This document shows positions 1 through 11,155 of a DNA stretch of 64,000 nt, in pieces. The DNA is from Hypholoma sublateritium FD-334 SS-4 (taxonomy: Eukaryota; Basidiomycota; Agaricomycetes; Agaricales; Strophariaceae), in the NCBI GenBank assembly GCA_000827495.1, contig KN817539.1, positions 391,191 to 455,190 on the forward strand. The letters are read 5' to 3'. A model generated the notes under the pieces. It was not told where the DNA came from, ran no database searches, and saw nothing but the letters and a program-made list of their open reading frames with translations. The first letter of the stretch is position 1, and each line of letters starts with the position of its first letter. A program made the position numbers and the translations under genes.

Positions 1-906
1 TTATCCGTTTAGCGATATCAGCCCATATCAGCACCTCACACTGCACTTCGCCGATCAACTACGACGCTTTGGCCCTACTCATTCCTGGAGATGTTATGCC
101 TTCGAGAGGTACAACGGGATTCTCCAGCAAATACCTACAAACGATACCATCGGTCTGTTCAAGTAAAGCCTTAAATCTTTGGTGCTTTTGCTGATCCAAG
201 CTAATTTACAGGAGAATTAGAAGAAACTATGTTTATAAAATTTTGCCAGGCTCAAAATCTTCGTGTTCTTTTCACCCAACAGCACCTTCCCTCTGAAGTC
301 CAGCCAATTATCCAGGGGTTTGACGACCGATTTGGAACGAACGTCAAGGCCACTATCTTATATGATGGTTCTTCATCAGACAGCCCTGAAAAGATCAAAG
401 GCACTAAGGCAGAAGGACCAATGCCCAAGGGAGTGTTTTCTGCGATGCAAGAGCTGATATCCAGAATCGATGGGCCGATGGGCGAAAATGGCCTCATCAG
501 CAGCCAGATTTGCCTGGTCGATGCAGTCGAGCGCTTTGGACAACTTTTCGAGGCCATGCCGTCTGCAAACAACGCTCATATTGCATATCAGCATTCGCCA
601 GATATGCCATGGTCAGCTGGTGTCATCGAATCACTTTTTACGCACAAGCGGCGCGTGGATAGACGCGATATAACTCAAGTTTTTGCACTTGTGCAACAAT
701 ACAAAGAGTTGGATGAAGGCGACATCCCGTACGATTTGCATCGCCAATTTCCAATCGCATGTGGCCAGCTTCGTTATAACCAGCTTCTTCGAACGTCAAT
801 CCTCATCCCATTCCAGAATATCATCGGTCACACTAGCCACATGCCTATACGTGTTCCCCAGATAATCAGAGAATGCCTTCACGTTCTCCCTCTTCATAAC
901 AAGTAG
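1..906 (+). mobile_element. CACTA/Tnp2-like transposase, C-terminal remnant (5' end outside window)
   Basis: The window opens inside a transposase-type reading frame. About positions 70-167 read a stretch containing CYAFERYNGILQQIPTND, which ends at a TAA. From 211 a second open stretch begins GELEETMFIKFCQAQNLR and runs to the stop at 904-906. The 'FERYNGIL ... GELE.TM...F' arrangement is typical of the C-terminal part of Tnp2/DUF4218-class transposase proteins of Agaricomycetes (family knowledge). A candidate intron (GTAAAG to TTACAG, about 166-210) separates the two pieces, but the splice phase does not fit, so this is either a one-base frameshift or a decayed copy. The catalytic region would lie left of the window. 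Inference: an old or inactive copy. Confidence 0.6.
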
Positions 907-1004
907 GCAATTGGACTATCTCTGTACAAATAATGCGGGCAATATTATTTAAACGTCTAGAATATACAGCAAAGAATGAAAATGAAAAAAAATGGATCTG
1001 CCAA

Positions 1005-1999
1005 TCAAGACAACATTGTCCGCATGCCGTGGATACCTATCGTGTAAATGCAGGTTGTGTTACCTCCCAAGTTAGTCTCAAAGTCCACAACAATGACACG
1101 GATGTTGGGTATATCTGAGAAAGGTGGATGTATTGGAAATTGTTGCCACGAAGTTAATGAGGATACATCATAGCGAATCTTGCCCAACTGGATGAAATGT
1201 TTTTCCGGCGCCGTATTGATCACCGACCTGGGTATTGCACTTCCGTTCTGCAAAAAGTAGTCAATTTTACGCCCCAAACCTTCTGTCGGTAAGGTGTTAT
1301 TTTCCTGTATAAGTCCCCATATTGAAATATCATGTGGAGTTCGTGAAGCTGCATGTGGGGAAAGCTGTTTGGCGGGGATGTAATTGAGGCTGATGTAGGA
1401 AACGGAGACGGCGTCAGAAAGGAATATGCCAAGTCGACTGTTGCCTAGAGCCGTCTCCCAGCATTCCCCATCAACCACAGTCTCATCGAGTACGTAGCTC
1501 GGCCGCACTATATCAACCTGATGTGTCTCGGCGCCAGTGATTGAGCGAAGCACAGATGTAAAGTAGCCCGGAGGTCGTAGTTTATAAGTCGGCGAAGTAA
1601 ACGCTGACAGTATTTGTGCACCACTGCTCCTCGAAGCGTAATTCTTTTGAGGCTGAAACACCGGTGTGACTTGAGGGGACGAGCTTATGGCGGCATTTAA
1701 AGGCGACTTTCTTTTCGTTTCATAATCGAAGACCATGCAGCCATTCGGCGAGCTGCTGATGTAGTAGTGCGTTTGACCTGCCATGTTGCAAAACGCGGAG
1801 ATATCTACAGACAGCAAAGACTTTGGGACCTCGCATAGGAAGCGCATGGAATAGCACATTGAAAGGCCTAATTTGCAGCGACTCTCGTTGCTTATATTCA
1901 CAAAAACCATCCCAAGGAGAAGGCAAGACGACAACAGGAGCGTGAGGCGAAGTCGAATGGTATTGCCGGTACATTTTCGCGTTATTCGGGGTGTCTGCG
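1005..1999 (-). CDS. SUN-domain membrane protein
   Basis: The long open frame ends at a TGA at 1005-1007. Its C-terminal half has the SUN-domain pattern: VVDGECWETALGNSRLGIFL (G-x-CW, then the start of the first beta strands), ISIWGL, and a final strand block FETNLGGNTTCIYTIGIHG, matching the conserved 'N.G...TCLY...VHG' end of SUN domains. An N-terminal hydrophobic stretch (LRLTLLLSSCLLLGMVFVN) is a likely signal anchor or transmembrane helix. SUN proteins bind KASH proteins across the perinuclear space in LINC complexes; fungal members also act in the ER and cell wall. The start is uncertain. An internal ATG lies at 1934, but the hydrophobic segment extends upstream in frame to a plausible acceptor near 1999, so a 5' exon probably lies in 2020-2273. 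The domain call is firm; the gene start is not. Confidence 0.78.
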
Positions 2000-2834
2000 T
2001 TTAAGATTAAAGTCAGCTAATTTACAAGGTCTTATGGAGGGAGGTGACCTTGTGTATCGGTTTCTGGGGCCTATGGGGTTCTGTACGGCGAATGGGCTTG
2101 CTAGCGAGGGTCTTGTAGAAGGCGTCACTAGCTGGATGGATGTTGTGTGCAAAGGGATTGATAGGCGGCTTGCTGTTGGGCATATCTAGAAGTGGGGAAT
2201 TGAACTGGTCATGAAAGATGTCGATGGAGGTCGGAAGAGAGTGGCAATGATGATATAAGTAGTTGAAAGCCACTGATGAGTTTGTTGGACCCTTTACCGT
2301 AATCTGGATCGGTTATGGTTAAATCAGATCAGGGCTGTATCTATATTGGGAGCTAGTCACAGTACTCTTCGCCCTTTGTTCTTCAAGGACCAGTGCCTCA
2401 GACCTGCTTTACACAGGCGGATCATCGTTGTTTTTGAAGGCTACATTTATGTCTTAAAATTTCCGATGAAAACATGCCTGACTTTATTGACTGTGAAGGA
2501 ACTGTACAGGCGGATATTTCAAAGACCGTGCTAAATTGAAGAAGTGGCGAAGGATAGCCGGCCATGAACAGCCCGGTGTCGAAGACGGCAGTTCTCATAG
2601 CGGCATGCGTCGTATATTAACAGTATTAACAGTAGCTGTGCAGTTGTGGGGTACCAAACGCCGGATTACGAATGCATACAGCACGGCTTCATTGTCTGCA
2701 TTAGGGATTAAGAGCGGGGATGCCTACGTATTGTAGCGTCCTTGACCAGCAGAGTAATCAACGACTTGAGGGACTATGGGCGTACCTTTTTATTCTGGAT
2801 CATCCGCTCCGGGTCCTTAGGCGAATATGTCCAA
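2000..2834. other. Intergenic; possible 5' exon of the SUN gene
   Basis: On the minus strand 2022-2273 is an 83-codon open stretch with an ATG (MAFNYLYHHC...). It could be the first exon of the SUN gene, but the splice phase was not resolved. The remainder (2280-2834) shows no convincing coding sequence, repeat or RNA gene. Confidence 0.3.
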
Positions 2835-4571
2835 CTACTGATAATCGCGTGAGTCTCTCAGCATGAATGAGGTAAAAGCAAATATATCATACACGCCGTA
2901 GTTCGAGAGACTCGTCGTGATGGTGATCCCGGCTCCCTGGACAGTGAAGCCGTCAGTGAAGTCGTGGAGGAGTTTGCAGCGGGAGACAGCAAAGCACGGC
3001 CGTCGCGGGGTATGTTGGCTAGTTTCAGGAAGGATCCGGAGGCGTTGATCATCGCAAGCTGTGGTCGGGGATCCTCAGATGGCTCTCCTGTCCCATCCCC
3101 GCTGGGCCGTCGAATCAACCCCCAAGGGCTGAGAATAGGCGTCCGCGACGTAATCGACGCGTTTGATCTGCACGATGACAGCATCCGGAACCGGGAACGC
3201 GTTGTCGTGCCGCACCGAGTTTTTGCAATTCGATGTTGTCCACGATCTTTATACTCATTCCTGTGTCGGGTTCGGAAGATCCGTGCGGTGGCATTTGCGA
3301 GCTTGAAGTGTCGTCACGAAGAGCCAGTTTCCAACCTTTCGTATCGAGATGTCACTTTTCCGGGGTATTGTCGCGGCCCTTTCCAAAAAATGGATTTTTT
3401 CGATTTCTTTGCACATTGCACATCAGCGAAGGCTAAACAGAGATGTATGAGAAACGATAACATCATGGCCGCTCGCGGAGCACGCACTGGAGGTTCCATG
3501 GTAGTCGCGGTTAGGATTGTGGAGGTCGACGGGTAGGATATCCTGCTTGACATTTTAGCGCAGATAATCACATGATTTGTTTTGAGCAACGTACGTGGAA
3601 CGGTTTTGACACCGAGCTTGCGGTATGCATGTATTCGACCTTGGCGGGCGCGTCAGTTAAAGCACCGGACTCCGGTGCCATGTAGGGTTCAATGCTCTAG
3701 GAGTTGGCCTGGATCCGCTCTAGTCGATGACCAGAATCGCTATGGAGCAAGACCATCTTCACTTCATTATTGGTGCTCAATGGGCTCGACGTAATGGGAG
3801 CGTGGAAAAGGATTCAGGGATTGTTTACAGCGAACGATTCGTTGGAAAGCTCGGTGATGGATGAGGCGCGGTGATGGAGGAAGGAGTGAAAGTGTTCATG
3901 GAAGACGGCCCCGCGCCAGGCGTGTATCAGCGTGTTGAAGGTCGGCCAGTCTGCGGGGTCTGACTTTCCCGTCGCTCTTTCCTTCGACTGGATCGAGCGA
4001 TCCGTGATTTCCTGGAGCTGATTTCGGTTTTCCTAGATTTGAAAGTGCTCGCAATTGTGGCGACAATGTCCGGTAGTAATGGCAAATCTACAGTTTTAGA
4101 TGAGTGGTATACCAGCGGTCGGAATGAGAAAAAAAATAAGCAGACCTGAATCCACTTGTCATCCTCTTCGCCTTGGCGAATTTCAGACGAACCATAGCTT
4201 TTGACCCGCACTGCCTCCTATCTACTCAAGGGTCATTAGAGCCATTGAGAATGTATAAGCTGTATCCGCTTACTCGGCACTGGCTGGGATAGTTTCGTCG
4301 AAAATCTTTCGCCCTTATCTATGACTGTTTTACTCGGGATAAGGTCCAATTTCATGCCGTTAAAGCTGTTGAGCAGACGCGCTAAGTGGAATACTCCCAG
4401 CTGATGGAGGGCTTGCTGATCCTTGGGAGGGCGGAAATTGATAAGAGATGATCGACCAACTTGATTGAAGTAGACGGATGAAATACGAACGAACCGTGGT
4501 GCATGGTGTCCCTCAGAGTATCCCGCACGACCTTGCATGTGCACTTTCGTCGCGCGGCCTGCGTTGGGCAC
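2835..4571 (-). CDS. Unassigned intron-rich gene, possibly degenerate
   Basis: No single long frame exists, but several minus-strand stretches read like real exons joined by good splice sites. From 5' to 3' they include a stretch with KSYGSSEIRQGEEDDKW (about 4150-4210); one with WPTFNTLIHAWRGAVFHEHF (3820-4030); PAKVEYMHTASSVSKPFH, joined by a clean 51-base GTACGT..GCAG intron to DILPVDLHNPNRDYHG (about 3440-3660); NWLFVTTLQARKCH; FPVPDAVIVQIKRVDYVADA; and the C-terminus TTSLSNYGVYDIFAFTSFML with its stop at 2835-2837. In-frame stops (TGA and TAA near 3270-3290) and phase mismatches remain between some exons. I do not recognise the family. It may be a valid many-exon gene I could not fully resolve, or a decaying one. 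The 5' part (4236-4571) is open in two frames and is the least certain section. Confidence 0.45.
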
Positions 4572-5208
4572 GGTGCTACTTCAGATCCCTACTCCATCGA
4601 GGTGTACCATGGTGGCAGGTGTGGTGCGAGAGAGCGAGCTGTAACTACTAGTAGTGGTTGATTCAAGACGACGATTCGATGTCCGCCAACTAACACCGCC
4701 GGCTCTCCGGCCCGCCGGCCTGCCAAATCTTCCATTTCATTCCAAGTAAGTACTTACATTTGACGCACGTAGTCAGTCGAAATTTATTACCATTACTTAG
4801 CTGACTAGAGAACCTCATGTGCTCGGACGATTGGCGTGCAGTGAGCACCAGCAATAGTTTGAAAAAACTGTCCATATTCCGCGTCCGGACGGTCTGCCAA
4901 AGCAACAGCCACGTATTGCCGGCAGAGGTCGAGTGCATCTCAGGACGTGGTGCTTGCTGCTTTCCCCTGGCTCGGAGAACGTCCGAGGAACGTCGGTACA
5001 TATGACATTTCCTGACTTTTTTCGCACAGGCTATTACATAACTACATCCTTGGAAAAAAAATACATTGCTCATCCTGTAAGCATGACATTCAACGTCCAT
5101 ATATTCTACGCCCTGGACGGATAGGGTGGCGCAGATTAGCTCGGGTATCCATACATATCTCCTACTTCTAGGTAGACATATACACTAATAAAAATGTGGT
5201 ATACCAGA
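4572..5208. other. Intergenic
   Basis: Open stretches occur on both strands (for example minus 4690-5100 and plus 4817-5005), but none shows a recognisable motif, plausible splice sites or consistent codon use. I see nothing supportable here. Confidence 0.3.
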
Positions 5209-6062
5209 TTATTCGTTAGGAAGAAGGGCCAACACGTCATGAAGGCCATAGATTGTGGTTGGCGATATGTCGCGATTGGTGTAAGTTCGGCAGATCGGGC
5301 AGCTATAGCACCGGAGGGCCTGATCGACATCGTCATCATCTTCGAATTCTACAGCTTGGATCTGCTGAATCTCGGAGACTCTTGTGAAGCATGCCTCACA
5401 GAAGACATGTCCGCACGGAATGCTACATCGTTCTTTTAGTCCACGGGAACCTGTACATGATTCAACAAACTCACCTAACGGGTTTGTCCATATACTGAAG
5501 GCATATAGAACACTCCAAAAAATGCTTTATTGCGGCCACAATCTGCATGAGTTTCGAAGTGAGTGGATAAATAACTAGTATTCTATCTTGCAGGATTTGT
5601 GGCACGTACAGGAGCTAACTGGTCCCTGTCCAGCTTGACCTTGGCCACCTCCTGGACCAACTGAGCTCGCTCCTGCTTCATGGCCCGCAGTTCTTTCAGC
5701 GCGTTTTTCTCGTTTTGTTTTTTTTCAAAATATCCTAAGAAAGCTTCCTGAGCGGCAAAGATTAACAACACAACATTTGATATATAACTCCTCCCAATCA
5801 TGGTACTCACTTCAACAGTCGGAGGGTCATCTTCGTCGTCGGAAATCTCAATGACTTCCTTCTCTTTCATCTTGGGTTTCTGGTTGTTTCCAATTTCTCG
5901 CGCAGCCTTGCCGGTAGAAGATGGGGCCTGGGGGGTAGCAATCCTGTTGGCGATAGGAGAGATCGAGTGATGAGCTACGCGATTTGACCTTCTGGTGGCG
6001 GGAGTGACAGGCCTAGGCATATTGGATTTGTACTGAGATGGGGTGGGGGATCTGCAAGCCAC
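5209..6062 (-). CDS. RING-finger protein with SUMO-interacting motif (candidate E3 ligase)
   Basis: Four exons, 5811-6062, 5610-5747, 5475-5542 and 5209-5422, join in frame (672 nt, 223 aa) using GT..AG introns of 63, 67 and 52 bases. The N-terminal region is basic and Ser/Pro rich, and carries the acidic hydrophobic motif VIEISDDEDD, a classic SUMO-interacting motif. A coiled-coil segment follows (KKQNEKNALKELRAMKQERA). The C-terminus is a C3HC4 RING: LECSICLQYMDKPV, then SIPCGHVFCEACF, then CYSCPICR. The SIM plus RING layout is that of SUMO-targeted ubiquitin ligases (Slx5/Slx8, Rfp1/2, RNF4), so a nuclear E3 role is plausible. That is inference from domain order. The first ATG of the open exon was taken as the start; a downstream Met (MPRPVTPAT) is an alternative. 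Confidence 0.85.
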
Positions 6063-6228
6063 TTAGGCGCAGATTAGTGAATTTAAGGCTGCATTCTGGT
6101 AGGAAAGAAAGAAAGAAAAAACACAAAAGCCTTTCAGTAGTAAGTACAAGGACGGCCACTGGATGGCCACGGACACACGCTGGTCGGAGATCAAACCGTT
6201 AAAGTAGGCATCGTCCATCGTCGTTTGT

Positions 6229-7398
6229 TTGATGCATGTGGTTTGGGAGTACGCGGGATTCGTCCAGTACTGCGGTCATCGACTCATCAGGAGCAAGCGC
6301 AGTAGCCAAAGTCCATTTCCATTTGGACGGACGCTGTTAGTCAGGCTATGGGCCTTCGAACCAAACATGTCACGCGGTGTCACCAGCGCCCCATCAATAT
6401 CGCGTGTAGCTCCGAGTCACCGCCAAATCCAAGCTCGTTGAGACACTTCTGTATGCGCAATTGAGCGCCTTGCGTCTCTTGGGGACCGACACCTCTGAAA
6501 AGGGTCCGTCGTCTGCAAGGCTGCAACCGTCGCCCGCACTGCTCTCCAACAATACATGTGTGTACATTACCTCCGCGGTCTGTGAGGAGCAACCGGGATG
6601 ATAACTCACTTGACCACGATACAGGCGGGTCCGGCGACAATCAAAACTCAGGCGGCGGCATCGACTTGAACGCGTTCTCGTCCTTCGGTAGCGGTGACGC
6701 TATAACGGCCTGTTGGGCATGAACACTCTGAGGGCTATTATTTGCATGAGTGCTTTTGTATGAGCGCCACCCCACAGTTTGGGTATGAAATTTTGAAAGC
6801 TTACCGCGCTGATAGGACGACGAACCACCTCGGGCGGGTTGATCCCGCGCTGTCACGCCCGGGCCTTCGTGCGAGGAGGAGGACGAGCCGCCCGTGTCCG
6901 ACACCGAGCTCGAGTCGCTCGACATCGACGCGAACCTGCCGGCCTCGCGCTGAGACGATCGGTGCCGTCCTGACTGCGGTCGCTCTCGACAAGCTTCGCG
7001 TCGTCCGCCACCTCGCTCCTCTCCGGCGCGACGTCGCCGACGCTTGCCTCGTCCAACGGCGCCGCGTCGCCCTCACCGCCCACTCTTTCCGGACCATCCA
7101 CGCCCACCCCGGCGTCGGCCGCGCTCGACAAGGACAAGTTCGGCGCGGCGAACTCGGCGTACCTGCTCCCGCCACCGGACCCATCCTTGACGAAAGTCAA
7201 GCGGTCGGACAAGCGCACGCTTGCTGCGCTCGCGAAGAAGTTCGAGGATGGCCTCCGCGACGACGAGTTGTCGCGGGAATTCAAGGATGTACATGTTTTT
7301 CTGTTGTTGGGTATCTGTGATCGATGTGGTGCTGATGTGCATGTCTGGTAGATCTCCTGAAGAACAAATCGCAGAACGAAGCCGCGGCTTATTTCTGA
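6229..7398 (+). CDS. Unassigned spliced gene, exon structure partly unresolved
   Basis: Coding-like exons on the plus strand are not captured by any one ATG frame. A stretch at about 6408-6552 reads KLVETLLYAQLSALRLLGTD, ending at a GTGTGT donor. A 54-base intron then joins it in phase to GSGDNQNSGGGIDLNAFSSF (about 6630-6700). A GC-rich acidic stretch follows (EEEDEPPVSDTELESLDID), and a Ser/Pro-rich stretch leads to FGAANSAYLLPPPDPSLTKV and LAALAKKFEDGLRDDELSRE (to about 7288). The likely C-terminus is LLKNKSQNEAAAYF with a TGA at 7396-7398. The frame changes by one base near 6950-6975, and the last junction is not phase-perfect. I do not recognise a family. The start is approximate. Either an additional intron was missed or the gene is damaged. 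Confidence 0.45.
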
Positions 7399-7993
7399 CG
7401 CGGGGAGGTGGCTCCATTCTTGACATACCTGGTCAGGTTTGAGTCAGGTGGGTAACCTGACTTGTAGAATCTTCACGCAGTTTACATGAGCTTTAAAATC
7501 TTCAGCTACTATTGTCATGCGGATCGTGGCCGCGCACTCGATGAGCGTCTTTGGCTCTATCGCGTTGAGGGTGGGCTCCGCGAGACCGTCACAGTGAACG
7601 AGACATTGTTCGCACTCAGGGCGAATGTCGGCAGGATTAGCAGTGCAATATCGAGAACGCGCGTCGCAGGCTGCGCTGGTTGGCCACACCATGGAGGGGA
7701 TCCGCGACAACAGACACGCTAGAGCTGTCGTCAAGTTACGAAAGGCGATAGGTAGATTACAGTGTTGAATTCATCCCTATGAGACACGGTGTCGAATATG
7801 TATCCCTCGCAGAGGATGGCATGATCTGGGAATCGATAAACTATGTCCGGGAGGATAAGCATAGTCCGACAGAGGTAACAAGTGTGAATATAAGAAATTA
7901 GTTCAAAGCATTACATAGTAGAAGTACATTCTAGCAGTAGTTTTCCAAGAACTTCGCGAGCGGCCAAAACGATATATACATTCGATGGTGAGT
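7399..7993. other. Intergenic, with a weak minus-strand open stretch
   Basis: Minus strand 7444-7734 is open for 96 codons (contains IRPECEQCLVHCDGLAEP). Its amino-acid composition is plausible, but there is no recognisable domain or supporting splice structure. It could be the 3' exon of an unrecognised gene or chance. Nothing else is seen. Confidence 0.2.
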
Positions 7994-8777
7994 TTAGACC
8001 AGGGAAAAGAACAAAATAACAAGGGCTAATACCAGGTAGGAAGGTAAAAGACCGAGTGTTGCGATAGCGAGAAGAATCTCTACCCTAATCCATCTCGGCA
8101 TCGGCACAGCGGGTACTAGCGGGGCCGGTGGATCGCGGTACCGAATTCCGGGCCGTTGGAAAAACTGGTGGAAAAGCATGTTTTCGCTGGCAAGAAGCGA
8201 CGCAAACGCCCAAAATGCAACCTCCGTATCGAAACATAGTTCAAACTCTGCCGAGGCCTGGGCTCCGTATTTGGTGTGCGCACTGCCTATAAATACGTAG
8301 CAGAACTTGTCTAACTATGCGCCTTGATCAGCTACAAAAGGCAGAAATCGCGGAATGTACAGATAGCTTACCAATGCATTGTCCCCTCTCGCCTCGCGGA
8401 GGGTGACCGCTGAAAGGTCGACCTTGACTAAAGGACCGTCTGCGTGCATGCCACCGACGTAAATACGAGGAGCTGCAATTTCCGTTATGAATAGAACTGC
8501 TTATTCAAAGGTCAATTCAAAGAAGGTACCTTCTTGATCTTGCACGACAACGAGCTTGCCTTGGAACGGTTTACCTCTCTCAATGTTGTGATCTTGCTCA
8601 ATGGACATTAACAAGTCATTCTTCGGGATGGGATCGTATGTCATCCCGACAGTGATTGAGGTGCTGATGAGCAACGGCGATATAACAGAGGTTGGGCTAA
8701 AGGGAGGCGACCAGTATCAGAGAAAAATCGCAGTGGAGCATATTCAACGCCTACTTGAGAACATCGGTCCACTGCAT
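7994..8777 (-). CDS. Small tail-anchored membrane protein of unknown function
   Basis: Exons 8755-8777, 8530-8696, 8372-8472 and 7994-8257 join in phase (555 nt, 184 aa). The start is the ATG at 8775-8777; the first exon is only 23 bases (MQWTDVL). The soluble part includes ISTSITVGMTYDPIPKNDLL and APRIYVGGMHADGPLVKVDL. The C-terminus has a strongly hydrophobic segment (LLAIATLGLLPSYLVLALVI) ending two residues before the stop, so the protein is probably tail-anchored with its body in the cytosol. No family was recognised. The opposite strand is open over 8601-8951, but the four clean splice sites and exact phase closure favour the minus-strand model. Confidence 0.7.
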
Positions 8778-10181
8778 TGTCGATATGTGAGGCAATTTTT
8801 TGGGGGGTGGTTTGAAGCGATTTCGGGAGGGGATGAACTGGAAAAAGAACAAGGCTATTTAAGCGACTGCAATGAAAGGGAGCAAAGACCCTTTGTAATA
8901 TCAGTAGTAGAGATATTACATAATGACTACTTCATTTTCAGCTATATTTGATATCGATAAACGTACGTATCTTGGGTTCGTGAATGTCGAATTGAGGGTC
9001 GGAATACAAAGTACAAGTTGCGAAGAGAGGTCGTTGGAAGACAAGTCTTTAACTCTATAAGCAAATTTAAGTTTGGGGTGCTGAGGGATCGCGCAGTGAC
9101 AGCTTTTACCCTGACATGTGGCAGCGGCCTAGTGTTTCTTCATGTAGAAAACTACTGCACGGTAACTGCAACATATTATCAGTAGCTTGAGCGAATAAGA
9201 TAACTCAATATTTATGTAGGGGCAGGAGAGTCGTTACCTACCCCCATGCAAGTCCGAGGCGCCGGACTCTAGGCAGTCTTGTAGAACTGTATTGGAATCG
9301 GAATTGCATGAGAGTCTGAGACAGCCAGAGGGGGAGAACGGTGTGCTTACAAGGTACCACTTTTGTCGACGACTATCATAGTCCCTAACGCGCACGAGGG
9401 AGGCGCAGCCGCACCCATCGCTTCCGAAGAGCGGCGGCGGCTAGGACGAAGTTGGGACGAAGCGTCTGCGAGCTTCGCGTCGTCCTTACTGAGTCTGTGT
9501 CCTGAACCCGCGGCACCACCTCGCACCACCGGCCCCCACCCCCCAGGCAGCATATAATGATGCGCATACCAGCACAGAGGCTTGCTGGTCCTTCATGTCG
9601 GCCAATGCGATGTGGCGTGGCGGGATAGGGTGACGACTGGGTAACAATGCTCGCGCATGCGACATCGCACCGTGGGCTAGAGCTGTTGCGCCTGTACCGC
9701 CATTGCACGGGAACGGCGCCCACACGAGAATCCAGTTCTATGCAGACTTAGTATCTTCGCGTGCTGCAGGGCCGTGTATCTTCGTCGTTTGCTGCTGAGG
9801 CGTCGGTACGCCTATGCAAGTAACGATGCTCATTCGAGGGTCGAAGTTTTACTGCCAGGTTCCATGCCTGCGGGAAAGAACGGCGTTACAAGATACCAAA
9901 GCTGGCGGCGCAACTGGCAGTGGGTGCAGATGGAAGGGCCGGCTCGGCGTGTTAACGAACGTTGAAGAGTTCCTGAACCAAATTTCGCACGAGACCGCTC
10001 CGGGACCCGACGGCCCGTTAACAGGGAATTTAGGCTGCAGTCACGCCTCGCGTCGTCCAAGTCTCTTGCAATTGCCGCAGGTCCTTTGTTGCGGTGCTGA
10101 GCGCTCCACGTCAATATTTAAAGGGCCAATACATGCCACTCGATATCCTCTCCTTCTCTTGGCTCATAGCCTCAAACTGCG
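8778..10181. other. Intergenic; no supportable gene
   Basis: About 1.4 kb between the divergent tail-anchored gene and the BRL1/BRR6 gene. Short GC-rich open stretches occur around 9360-9720 and 9810-10240 but lack ATG starts, motifs or splice support. The last 100 bases contain an AT-rich run near 10115 that could serve the BRL1 promoter. Confidence 0.3.
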
Positions 10182-11155
10182 ATGTCACTCGGTTTTCTTC
10201 GTACCTGGTTCGATCGCCGAGACGACCCAAACTCCTTAAAAGTAATGCAACTTCCAATTGAACGAGGTAAGTTTGGGGGAGAGATAATATAAATGCAGCT
10301 TATATATGTGGAATAGATTCAAAGTTGAATAGTCCCCGTTTTGAGTTCAAGAAGCCAGTCTCTCGTCGCCGCTTTTTACTAAACAACGGACTGGCTTCAG
10401 GAACCACCCCTGGTTTCCCGGTGCCCAGTACCGACACCAGACTTTCCCTTACGATAAACCCGACTTTCCCCGCGCCTATTACCATGGAAAAAAATCATCC
10501 TGCTGTTCAGTATGATATCAAACTGCAACGCAGAGATCGCCGCCTGAGGAAGGCAGTCTTTGATTGGCCCTCAATGATTATGACTGTTGCGGGGGACAGG
10601 TGCGTTCTCGAGATCTTGGTAAACAGTAGAAGCTCATCATTCGCTGAACAGTGCCCTTGGATTCTGTGTCGCTTTTCTTCTAGTGCTCGTCACAAGCTCT
10701 ATATTTGTCGCTGTCGCAACCTTTTGGCGCGATGTCAACGGTCAGAGTGCGATGGAATCGCTAGGTATTGTCCCTGCCTACCACATATGACCAGACTGTG
10801 ACAAATCTCACTAGGCATACAGTATGACGCCATGAAGTGTGCAAGAGAGTACATAGACAACCAGTGTGATTCGGTGAAAATCCAGGGAACCGCCGTGCTA
10901 TGTCTCAACTGGAAACAATGTATGGAAGCAGACGCATCCCTGGTGCTACGCAGCAAGGTTATTGCTCGATTGCTGGCTGACTTAGTGGAGGACTTCTTTG
11001 GTCATCTAAGCAATCGGACACTGGTGAGAGTAACAACTTGAGGGGTACCCAATATGCATATTTATCTTGCCATCGAACAGGCCGTGCTATTTTCCGCAAC
11101 GTTTCTGGTCTTACAACAAGTTGGCAAATACTTGGAGGGTCGTGTGACGCGCTAA
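10182..11155 (+). CDS. BRL1: Brl1/Brr6-family nuclear envelope protein
   Basis: Five exons (10182-10266, 10299-10599, 10652-10764, 10815-11023, 11081-11155) join in frame to 783 nt, 260 aa. The first intron is only 32 bases. After a polar N-terminal half comes a transmembrane helix (ALGFCVAFLLVLVTSSIFVA). The luminal domain follows with the family's cysteine pattern: CAREYIDNQCDSVKI, then LCLNWKQCMEAD, then a segment leading to the second membrane span (AVLFSATFLVL). This is the 'di-sulfide bridge nucleocytoplasmic transport' domain (PF10104). Brl1 and Brr6 sit in the nuclear envelope and act in nuclear pore assembly and membrane lipid homeostasis. Basidiomycetes usually have one member, so BRL1 and BRR6 cannot be told apart from sequence alone. 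All four luminal cysteines are present, so the protein looks functional. Confidence 0.92.

Noticed and set aside
2964..3536. 190-codon plus-strand frame
   Set aside because: The minus strand carries spliced exons with better composition and clean splice sites over the same interval.
8601..8951. 116-codon plus-strand frame
   Set aside because: It overlaps the minus-strand tail-anchored gene, whose four exons close in phase with good splice sites.
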